Assembly (NCBI GenBank): GCA_017454295.1 | Contig: JAFTDF010000017.1 | Location: 1-46,061 of the forward strand | Source: Bacilli bacterium | GTDB taxonomy: Bacteria > Bacillota_I > Bacilli_A > RFN20 > CAG-826 | Length of the DNA stretch: 46,061 bases | Reading direction: 5' to 3' | Part shown: positions 1 through 6,322 of the stretch, one piece after another | How positions within the stretch are numbered: position 1 is the first letter of the stretch | How the letters are laid out: each line of letters starts with the position of its first letter | Notes under the pieces: generated by a model | Told to the model about the DNA's origin: nothing | The model's input: the letters and a program-made list of their open reading frames with translations, nothing else | Databases searched by the model: none | Translations under genes and position numbers: made by a program

Positions 1-42
1 GAACATCGAATCGACGATCTTGGATATTTCGTCGGCTTCCAT
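1..42 (-). CDS. N-terminal end of a gene running off the left edge
   Basis: Reading the minus strand from the ATG at 42 gives an open frame of 14 codons (MEADEISKIVDSMF) up to the window edge. The residues look protein-like, but there are too few to assign a family. Only a weak purine-rich site (AAAGG) lies upstream, and the inverted-repeat block at 52-162 occupies its leader. The call rests only on the open frame and its composition. Confidence 0.35.
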   Translation of the reverse strand, partial: MEADEISKIVDSMF

Positions 43-51
43 GGAAAGAAA

Positions 52-162
52 GCCTTTGGTCAGCCAACCGTCGCAGACTCAAACGCCAAACCAAGCCCAG
101 GGTTGGCTGAACAAAGGCATCCTCCGTTCGGCCGGAGTCTGCTTGGGCATATTGGTTTGGCG
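52..162. repeat. Three interleaved inverted repeats
   Basis: Three pairs of complementary arms occur in the order a-b-c-a'-b'-c'. Arm a is 52-68 and pairs with 102-118 (16 of 17 bases). Arm b is 73-80 (GCAGACTC) and pairs perfectly with 135-142. Arm c is 84-93 (CGCCAAACCA) and pairs perfectly with 153-162, extended by GCCCA (95-99) with TGGGC (144-148). The arms cross, so they cannot all form as one nested fold. A small hairpin (CTCCG/CGGAG, 122-137) lies in between. The function is not recognised. It may be the leader of the minus-strand gene at the edge or a protein or recombinase site. Confidence 0.75.
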
Positions 163-201
163 GGACCATTTTAAACCAAAAAGGGCCTCTTATCAGTAGA
201 C

Positions 202-405
202 ATGTCTAACAGAGCCAAATTTTTACAAAATATCGAAGAATTTGATTTGGCAACATCAAGTTGGATAAAAACCCCGGAGAGCATTAGAAGCAAAGGTGGT
301 GCTTTATTTTGTGAAAAAAGATATGGCCACATCTTCTATTTTCATAATGGCGCGGATTCATATTATTCAGTCCGTGGCTTTAGGGGATATATCCTTTTAA
401 ACTAA
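202..405 (+). CDS. Doubtful small hypothetical protein (67 aa)
   Basis: This frame of 67 codons starts with ATG at 202 and ends before an AT-rich stretch. The product is mixed in composition, with aromatic residues towards the C-terminus, and has no signal peptide or membrane segment. I do not recognise it. No Shine-Dalgarno sequence precedes it and no -10 hexamer sits next to the ATG. Base composition is richer in A and T than in the genes that follow. It could be a real small gene, the tail of a decayed gene, or chance. Confidence 0.3.
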   Translation: MSNRAKFLQNIEEFDLATSSWIKTPESIRSKGGALFCEKRYGHIFYFHNGADSYYSVRGFRGYILLN

Positions 406-445
406 TAAATATATAGATGAAAAACATTGGAAGAGCCGAGTGAAA

Positions 446-493
446 TGAGATGAGGCCCTCCAGTTGGAAGTCCAATTTTTGGGTCTCATCTCA
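446..493. repeat. Nested inverted repeat in the 405-781 gap
   Basis: TGAGATGAG plus CCC (446-458) pairs with GGG plus CTCATCTCA (481-493), and inside it TTGGA pairs with TCCAA. A T-run (GTTTTTTG, about 506-513) follows some 12 bases later, so it may act as a terminator, but the spacing is not canonical. The rest of the gap (495-749) holds a second perfect repeat, AGTATT/AATACT at 572-586, which could be an operator, and no convincing gene. Confidence 0.5.
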
Positions 494-740
494 CTTCCTG
501 GGGGTGTTTTTTGCTGTTGCACTTTTGTGACGCGCGAGGGAGTAACCTTACCGTGCAGAATACAATAATGGAGTATTAAAAATACTGACTATATTGTTTT
601 TTTGCGAAAATCGCCGTTTGCCATAATCTCTTCTCGCTGCCACGAAGGAAATCGTCGATGGTAGCAAAAAGATGTGTCCTGAAGCTATCTTGCGGCAACC
701 ACGGCAACAGGCACGTAGCAAATAGAAATTCAAGCCCAGA

Positions 741-780
741 AAGGGGGGCGATTCAGCGATCAAACTGAATCATACGAATT
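741..780 (+). promoter_or_regulatory. Shine-Dalgarno separated from the start codon by a hairpin
   Basis: No ribosome-binding site lies at the usual distance from the ATG at 781. A strong purine run (AAGGGGGG, 741-748) lies about 32 bases away. Between them GATTCA (750-755) can pair with TGAATC (766-771). If that hairpin forms, the purine run is left about 9-11 unpaired bases from the ATG, a normal spacing. Translation may therefore depend on the hairpin. Confidence 0.4.
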
Positions 781-3700
781 ATGAAAAAGATCAAATTAGC
801 GTTCATTGCTCTATTGAGCACTTTGTCTCTTGGCGCCTGTGGAACCGGACCCCAAGGCCCGCAAGGTATCCCTGGTCCCACCGGTTCGCAAGGTCCTGCC
901 GGTCCCCAAGGCGAACAAGGCGAAACCGGTCCCCAAGGTCCGCAGGGCGAACAAGGTGAACCGGGGGAGGTAGGCCCCCAAGGTCCGCAGGGCGAACAAG
1001 GCGACAAAGGCGCCGACGGCACCTCGGTGCTCACGGGTTCTGGCGCACCCTCGGACGAACTTGGCACAGTGGGGGATACTTACATCGACATCTCCAGTTG
1101 GGATTTTTACGTCAAAGGCGAAACCGGTTGGGGCGATCCAGCCGGCAATATCAAAGGCGCCGAAGGAGCCCAGGGCGAAACCGGCCCCCAAGGTCCCCAG
1201 GGCGAAAAAGGTGAAACTGGTGCGACCGGCTCCCAGGGACCGCAAGGCGAAAAGGGTGAAACTGGCGCGCAAGGTCCTCAAGGGGATAAGGGCGACAAGG
1301 GCGACAAAGGCGCCGACGGCACCTCGGTGCTCACGGGTTCTGGCGCACCCTCGGACGAACTTGGCAATCTAGGGGATTCCTACATCGATATCTCCAGTTG
1401 GGATTTCTACGTCAAAGATGAAAACGGTTGGGGCGATCCGGTTGGTAACATCAAAGGCGCCGACGGAGTCCAAGGCGAAAAAGGTGACAAGGGTGACAAA
1501 GGCGACACCGGTTCCCAAGGTGAGCAGGGTGAACAAGGCCCCCAAGGTGAGAAGGGCGAACAGGGCATCCAAGGCGAGCCTGGCGCGACCGGCCCCCAAG
1601 GACCTCAAGGCGAACCAGGTAAGCCTATGGTTGGCTTCTTTGTTGAGACAGTTTCTCAATTGGAGGCCGCCTCGAAAGTCGAAAATGCCTGCATCATCGC
1701 GTTGGATACCATCGTCGTCGATCGAGACTTTACGTTGGATATTTCCGACAAAGAGATCAATGGTAGATTCCTCGTCCAAGAAGGCAAAACCTTCTCCATT
1801 GTTGGTAGCGGCACCTTATTCGCCGACGACACCTCTCCCTTAATCGAGAACAAAGGCACCTTATCCATCGGTGAACTCGGAGAAGATGGGCCGACATTGA
1901 AGTTGGTCTCAAAAGATGACTCCAAGGCGCTTGGTTATAACTCGTCATTGATTCAATCGGGTAGCGATTCAGGTTTCACGCCGAATGCTTATACGGCCGA
2001 ATTTGATTTGTTATCCGGATCCCTCGTAGGTGGTAAGAACACCCTTGAGAATAAAGCCGACAGCAAAGCCTATATCAAAGGCGGTGAATTGAACCACACC
2101 GCAAGCGAAAGCGAAACCGCGGCGTTGCTCAACCTCGGCGATGCCCATATTAGCGGCGGCAACATCTTCAGCTCCGAGCATACCGCTCTTGTCTGTAACC
2201 AATACACGGTTGCCACCGATACCTATGGAGGTTCGGCGGTTGTCACCGGTGGCTTCCTCAAAGGCCACGACGCAACCACAAATCTTGCCCTCACCGATCC
2301 GGCGACATTATCCCTACAAGGTGGGACCTATGGGTATACCAGTATTGAATACCTTGGGAAGTATACCGCGGATGGCTATGCCATTTATCAAGGCGCGGAT
2401 TCTGTGGAAGTGAAACAACCGACATCCGCAGATTACCTCTTGTATTACGCCAAGAACAACGTCGCCAATCATCCAGGCGCCTATGCGGTTGCATACTCGG
2501 ATGAAACAGAAAGAGATAACGCGGTTGCCTATTATCTAGATGAACAACCGTTTGGCAGCGATATGCAAGGCGTGTTCTGCTGCTTAGAAAACGGTCAAAC
2601 GGTCAAGCCGGCTCATAACGAAAACAGCATCGCGATCAGCCAAGCTGCGTTGAATGGCAAATCCTTTATCATCGACCTAAACGGTCAAACCATTGGTGGC
2701 CATGAATATGCTTCTGCCTCTTATGAAGCCCCATTCAACTTTGTCGCCACCGACACGATTGTAAAGATCATGGGCAATGGTCAAATCCTCAACAATACGA
2801 TTACGGAAACGGGCGAAGCGGGCTCGTTCATGAACGTTGGTTCTGGCGTTACCTTGAAAATCGAAGGTGGCAGCTATGCCCAAGATCCCTCCGCCTATGT
2901 AAATCCGTTAACCCATCATATTGAGCTGAACGAAGAAACCCATCTTTATGATGTGCTTCCCGGTGGCATGGAATCCATTGTCTTCGACCAAGACGCCTAT
3001 ACCGTGACGTTGGGAGGAAAAGACGTGTCGTTCACCATCATCGATAATCGCGGCATCGTTAGAGAAGCTACGGTGATCTCCAGTGATGAAAGCGTCGTGA
3101 CGATCGTCGATGGCAAATTACACCCCGTTGCGCTAGGAAAAGCCACACTTACCGCATCGTTTGATTTCGCGGGAGAACACTTTGAGGCCCAAGCCAGCGT
3201 GACCGTCAAAACCGCCCTTGAATCGTTGAGCATTGAAGGCGACGAAGTCCGTACCGCCTATATCAACAACCAAATCCAATTGGTGCCTACGCTTAGCCCG
3301 AATAAAGACTACGTGCTCGATCCAACCTTGACTTGGACCTCTTCCAACACGAGTCTTGCCACCGTCGATGCGGAAGGCAACGTCAAAATCAAAGGCGATA
3401 ACGGCAGCGTGACGATCACCGCCACCAACGAAGCGACCGGTTTATCCGACTCGGTAACGTTTAATGTTCCTCAGCACGGCAGCGTCGGCGAAGACCCCCT
3501 TAACGTCACGGAATTCATTAAGACATATAGTGCGCAGGCGGTGAAATACTACGTTACCGGCGTCGCGTCTAACGTGAATGTCTATCAGCCAGGAGACTTT
3601 AAGTATGCGACCTTAACGGTCAACAATGAAACGGATTTTGTGAATTCAACCGAATTCATGATTTCCGAAGAAAATGCCGCCAAGCTGAAAAATGGCGTTA

Positions 3701-3783
3701 CGGTCGTTCTTTACGGCTGCGTCCAAAGATATGGAAAACCCTTCTCCATTTCCAAAGTGGAAATCTATTCCATCAGCGAGTAA
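781..3783 (+). CDS. Collagen-like surface lipoprotein with bacterial Ig-like domains
   Basis: This 1000-residue protein begins with a lipoprotein signal peptide (MKKIKLAFIALL... with lipobox LGAC, Cys20), so it should be anchored on the outer face of the membrane. Residues about 22-80, 128-178 and 230-283 are Gly-X-Y collagen-like tracts rich in GPQGPQGE and GDKG. They are separated by two near-identical 50-residue modules of the type TSVLTGSGAPSDELG...GDxYIDxSSWDFYVK...GNIKG. After them come a beta-rich region resembling parallel beta-helix proteins (about 284-700), a Big_2-like Ig domain (about 800-900, TWTSSNTSLATVDAEGNV) and a beta-rich C-terminal domain. The role is inferred to be a surface fibre or adhesin. 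No LPXTG anchor is present. The gene stands alone and ends at a clear terminator. Confidence 0.88.
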   Translation: MKKIKLAFIALLSTLSLGACGTGPQGPQGIPGPTGSQGPAGPQGEQGETGPQGPQGEQGEPGEVGPQGPQGEQGDKGADGTSVLTGSGAPSDELGTVGDTYIDISSWDFYVKGETGWGDPAGNIKGAEGAQGETGPQGPQGEKGETGATGSQGPQGEKGETGAQGPQGDKGDKGDKGADGTSVLTGSGAPSDELGNLGDSYIDISSWDFYVKDENGWGDPVGNIKGADGVQGEKGDKGDKGDTGSQGEQGEQGPQGEKGEQGIQGEPGATGPQGPQGEPGKPMVGFFVETVSQLEAASKVENACIIALDTIVVDRDFTLDISDKEINGRFLVQEGKTFSIVGSGTLFADDTSPLIENKGTLSIGELGEDGPTLKLVSKDDSKALGYNSSLIQSGSDSGFTPNAYTAEFDLLSGSLVGGKNTLENKADSKAYIKGGELNHTASESETAALLNLGDAHISGGNIFSSEHTALVCNQYTVATDTYGGSAVVTGGFLKGHDATTNLALTDPATLSLQGGTYGYTSIEYLGKYTADGYAIYQGADSVEVKQPTSADYLLYYAKNNVANHPGAYAVAYSDETERDNAVAYYLDEQPFGSDMQGVFCCLENGQTVKPAHNENSIAISQAALNGKSFIIDLNGQTIGGHEYASASYEAPFNFVATDTIVKIMGNGQILNNTITETGEAGSFMNVGSGVTLKIEGGSYAQDPSAYVNPLTHHIELNEETHLYDVLPGGMESIVFDQDAYTVTLGGKDVSFTIIDNRGIVREATVISSDESVVTIVDGKLHPVALGKATLTASFDFAGEHFEAQASVTVKTALESLSIEGDEVRTAYINNQIQLVPTLSPNKDYVLDPTLTWTSSNTSLATVDAEGNVKIKGDNGSVTITATNEATGLSDSVTFNVPQHGSVGEDPLNVTEFIKTYSAQAVKYYVTGVASNVNVYQPGDFKYATLTVNNETDFVNSTEFMISEENAAKLKNGVTVVLYGCVQRYGKPFSISKVEIYSISE

Positions 3784-3846
3784 TCCGATCAATCGCAATG
3801 AAAGCATCGGAAGCCGTCAGATAACCTTGTGACATTTCTGAAAAAC

Positions 3847-3880
3847 ATCCTCCAAGCAGACAGCAAGGAGGATTTTTATT
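3847..3880 (+). terminator. Rho-independent terminator after the collagen-like gene
   Basis: ATCCTCC pairs with GGAGGAT around a 13-base loop, followed by TTTTTATT. Confidence 0.85.
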
Positions 3881-3948
3881 CGGCGTGGAAAAGCCATGGG
3901 AAAACGCGAGATGAAAGCGGGGCTGGATGTCTATTGGCCGAAGTCTCT

Positions 3949-3954
3949 TATAAT
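3949..3954 (+). promoter_or_regulatory. -10 hexamer TATAAT eight bases before the yhhN-like ATG
   Basis: A perfect TATAAT ends eight bases before the ATG at 3963, so transcription should start at or next to the start codon. There is no Shine-Dalgarno sequence. No good -35 hexamer is visible. Confidence 0.6.
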
Positions 3955-3962
3955 ATAGATGT

Positions 3963-4670
3963 ATGACCGTAGCCATTATCTTACTTTGCCTAGGGGCGCT
4001 GACTTCCGTTATTTTCATCGTCAGCAAAGTCGTGAACTATTCGCCGAAGACCATCGTTTTAAAAACGGTTGCCTCTTTGTTTTTCGTCGCTTTGGGCATT
4101 TATTGCGCGGTGGTGACACCTGGCTCCACCCCATTTAAGGTGCTTTTGGTTTTGGGTTTATTCTTTGGGATGCTCGGCGATTTGCTTTTAGGCTTTAAAT
4201 ACATCACCACGAAAACCAAGAACATTTGGATTTTGGCAGGGATGTTCGCGTTTGCCTTTGGCCATATCTTTTACGTGATCGCTTTGTTCGTTGGTTACTA
4301 CGTACCCGGGAACGCTTGGTTTATCGCCCTGCCTTTCCTCACCGCCGTCGTCATTTCTTCGCTCTACATGCTCGTTTCGCGCAAGGTGGACATTGCCTTT
4401 GGCAAGTTATTGCCCTTTGGCCTGTTCTATCTTTTCTGCCTGACCTCAATGGTCTCGACCTCGCTTTATATAAACGTCCTCCACGGTTTCGCCCTGCCCA
4501 ACTTGGTGATGTTCTTTGTCGGGGCCTTGAATTTTATCGCCAGCGACTTCATGTTAACGGGTGCTTATTTCAAACCCGGAAAACGGTCGAAAACCTATAT
4601 GGCGACCTATTCGGTGTTCTATTACGTGGCGCAGTTCGTCATCGCGTTTTCGCTGATGTTTTTGGGGTAA
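3963..4670 (+). CDS. YhhN family (lysoplasmalogenase-like) integral membrane protein
   Basis: This is a 235-residue polytopic membrane protein with about eight hydrophobic segments. It carries hallmarks of the YhhN/TMEM86 family: an acidic GMLGDLLLG motif near residue 65, FGHIFYVIAL near residue 100, and GALNFIASDFMLTG near residue 190, where the conserved aspartates lie. Eukaryotic TMEM86B members hydrolyse the vinyl-ether bond of lysoplasmalogens. Whether bacterial members do so is not established, so the substrate is inferred. Length is normal for the family. The ATG at 3963 is chosen because the -10 hexamer immediately precedes it, implying a leaderless transcript. Confidence 0.85.
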   Translation: MTVAIILLCLGALTSVIFIVSKVVNYSPKTIVLKTVASLFFVALGIYCAVVTPGSTPFKVLLVLGLFFGMLGDLLLGFKYITTKTKNIWILAGMFAFAFGHIFYVIALFVGYYVPGNAWFIALPFLTAVVISSLYMLVSRKVDIAFGKLLPFGLFYLFCLTSMVSTSLYINVLHGFALPNLVMFFVGALNFIASDFMLTGAYFKPGKRSKTYMATYSVFYYVAQFVIAFSLMFLG

Positions 4671-4751
4671 GGAACACGAACCCCGTCTTGCTTTGAGGCA
4701 TTTCACACTTTTTTGTGGTTTTTATCGGCGTTTTTCAGGGCGCCCCCAAAA

Positions 4752-4820
4752 TGCAACCGTGCCATCCCCAATGCCCGCGATGGTTTCAAGCCCGTTCAAC
4801 GCCGTATCATCTACGGGATG
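4752..4820 (+). pseudogene. Short gyrA/parC-like fragment
   Basis: In one frame this stretch reads RAIPNARDGFKPVQRRIIYGM, which closely matches the N-terminal hallmark of type II topoisomerase A subunits (family form: [21 protein letters not shown]). Nothing before or after it resembles GyrA or ParC, and a terminator hairpin follows within 15 bases. It is best read as a remnant of a second topoisomerase gene left by deletion or recombination. The same frame happens to run on into the lipoprotein gene downstream, but translation from here is unlikely. Confidence 0.65.
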
Positions 4821-4834
4821 GGGCAAAGAAGACT

Positions 4835-4859
4835 AAGGACTAGTTCCCTAGCCTTTTTT
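4835..4859 (+). terminator. Terminator between the gyrA/parC-like fragment and the next lipoprotein gene
   Basis: AAGG-a-CTAG pairs with CTAG-CCTT around a TTCC loop with one bulged A, followed by a run of T. Confidence 0.65.
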
Positions 4860-4876
4860 CTTCCTCCGTCGTTTTC

Positions 4877-4882
4877 TATAAT
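4877..4882 (+). promoter_or_regulatory. -10 hexamer TATAAT seven bases before an ATG
   Basis: TATAAT is followed by seven bases and then the ATG at 4890. It predicts a leaderless mRNA for the amidotransferase-like lipoprotein and argues against the upstream in-frame ATG codons as starts. Confidence 0.65.
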
Positions 4883-4889
4883 GGTGACC

Positions 4890-5846
4890 ATGAAAGCCAA
4901 GAACGTGTGCGCCCTTCTTGCCGCCTCCGTTATGATCGGGGTGGCCGCTTCTTGTGGGCAGACACCCGCAAAGAAAAACATCTATGTTGCCTGGAGCAAC
5001 AAGCAAAATAGCTATAGTTTTGTGTCCACACTGAAAACAATCGAAGCCATTGGTTGCCAGCCCGTGGTGTTGGATATGGTGCGTTCCACCGATTTGACCT
5101 ATCAAGAGGACAACACCCTTGTGGATGCGGTGGATGAACATGGCATTTTGCTTTCCCCTCTCGCCCAAAAAGTGAAAACCAACCTGTGGAAGCATTCCAA
5201 TGTCGAAACGGTTGCCAAAGATATCGACTGCATCATCTTCCCGGGTGGTTCCGATATTTGTCCGACCCTATGGAAACAAGAAGGGGAGTGGCATGGGATC
5301 GAAGGGGATACCGACTATGCCGCCGAACGCGATGTATCCGATTATCTACTGATGTCGTATTGTCTTGAGAAAAACATCCCCACGCTGGCCATTTGCCGGG
5401 GCATGCAGATGCTTTCGGTGGTTTCGGGCGCGGAGATGATCAATGACATCCCCACCTATTTTGCCTCTCAAGGAAAAGATGACGGCGACACCCATCGTGA
5501 CCCAGAGAAAAAAGTCTTTGCCGCCCATGACGTCTCTATCATCGACACGGATTCGCTCCTTTACCAAAGCACGCATACATCCGTTTTGAAAAATGTTCCC
5601 TCTTGGCACCATCAAGGCGTCGCTTCCGTTAACGATACGAAATTAACGGTCACCGCGGAAACGCTCACCGATGGCATTCGCATCATCGAAGGGGTGGAAC
5701 GGAAAGACCTTACTTTCTGCGCGGGGGTGCAATTCCACCCCGAAGTCGCCGTTAGGAAGATCGTCGATAAAGAAGGCGATGCCGCCAATTACATGGATTT
5801 GGAATCCGCCTCTTCTTTGTTCCGGGCACTTACCAACGCCCGATAG
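4890..5846 (+). CDS. Lipoprotein with class I glutamine amidotransferase (peptidase C26) domain
   Basis: This protein has 318 residues. Residues 1-21 form a lipoprotein signal ending in VAASC, so the enzyme should sit outside the membrane. The rest is a class I glutamine-amidotransferase fold of the peptidase C26/PuuD type: an IIFPGGSDICP oxyanion segment, the nucleophile elbow AICRGMQML with the catalytic Cys, and VQFHPEVA with the catalytic His-x-Glu pair. Cytoplasmic members hydrolyse gamma-glutamyl-GABA or similar amides. An exported version suggests action on extracellular gamma-glutamyl compounds, which is inference. The frame is open further upstream, but the -10 hexamer and signal peptide fix the start at 4890. 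It is a single-gene unit. Confidence 0.85.
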   Translation: MKAKNVCALLAASVMIGVAASCGQTPAKKNIYVAWSNKQNSYSFVSTLKTIEAIGCQPVVLDMVRSTDLTYQEDNTLVDAVDEHGILLSPLAQKVKTNLWKHSNVETVAKDIDCIIFPGGSDICPTLWKQEGEWHGIEGDTDYAAERDVSDYLLMSYCLEKNIPTLAICRGMQMLSVVSGAEMINDIPTYFASQGKDDGDTHRDPEKKVFAAHDVSIIDTDSLLYQSTHTSVLKNVPSWHHQGVASVNDTKLTVTAETLTDGIRIIEGVERKDLTFCAGVQFHPEVAVRKIVDKEGDAANYMDLESASSLFRALTNAR

Positions 5847-5952
5847 GATATCGATTATTCATTTTTTGGAAATTTAAAAAAAGTGCGTTTATCGTGGCAC
5901 TTGTGTGACAACCTCTGTGTTAGAGTATGGCCAGAAAGCGAGGTTTCCAACG

Positions 5953-6246
5953 ATGAAACAAGATTTGTTAAAAGGATTAACCGAAGACCAAATCGCCAAG
6001 GTTAAGGCGTGCAAGAGCAACGAAGAGATCTTCGAACTTGCCAAGAAAGAAGGCGTTGCCCTCACTGACGAACAGCTAGAAGCCGTCAATGGCGGCGGAT
6101 GCGGCGGCGGATCGGTCGACAAGTGCCCTGAATGTGGTTCCAGCAACACCGAAGTGTCCAAAGGCACCAAAGGCAAAACCGTCAATGGCGTCACGGTCAC
6201 TTATCGCAAATGCAAAGACTGTGGCCATCTCTACTACGTTCTCTAA
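5953..6246 (+). CDS. Nif11-like leader fused to a zinc ribbon (97 aa)
   Basis: Residues 1-49 match a Nif11-type RiPP leader: a helical region with short acidic and basic patches, then ALTDEQLEAVNGGG ending in a Gly-Gly type motif. Residues 57-97 form a small zinc ribbon with CPEC and CKDC knuckles separated by about 28 residues. A cysteine sits directly after the leader glycines (GGGCGGG). RiPP precursors normally end in a short modified core, so a metal-binding core is unusual. No modifying enzyme or peptidase-containing exporter lies nearby. The start at 5953 is chosen for the GAGG site 9 bases upstream, in preference to an earlier in-frame ATG. The product may be a divergent precursor or a protein that only borrowed the leader. 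Confidence 0.75.
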   Translation: MKQDLLKGLTEDQIAKVKACKSNEEIFELAKKEGVALTDEQLEAVNGGGCGGGSVDKCPECGSSNTEVSKGTKGKTVNGVTVTYRKCKDCGHLYYVL

Positions 6247-6265
6247 TCTTTCTGTAACGCCAAGC

Positions 6266-6298
6266 AAAAGCGGGATGGGGTTCATCCATCCCGCTTTT
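6266..6298. terminator. Bidirectional terminator between convergent genes
   Basis: AAAAGCGGGATG pairs perfectly with CATCCCGCTTTT (12 bp). The A-run on one side and T-run on the other let it serve both the plus-strand leader/zinc-ribbon gene and the minus-strand TIR gene. Confidence 0.9.
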
Positions 6299-6322
6299 CA
6301 GCTCTATTGAAAATGAGGCGGA

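Noticed and set aside
52..118. An integron attC site
   Set aside because: The arms contain GCCAAC and GTTGGC, but the RYYYAAC/GTTRRRY core consensus is not met (G where a pyrimidine is needed) and no integrase gene is visible.
446..493. A CRISPR repeat or transposon end
   Set aside because: The inverted repeat occurs once, with no spacer array, target-site duplication or transposase nearby.
548..763. A 71-codon minus-strand frame in the leader of the collagen-like gene
   Set aside because: No ribosome-binding site, composition unlike a protein, and it overlaps regulatory repeats.
753..1779. Gly/Pro-rich and Leu/Ala-rich minus-strand and out-of-frame readings across the collagen-like region
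   Set aside because: They are shadows of the Gly-X-Y repeats; the plus-strand frame has signal peptide and domain structure.
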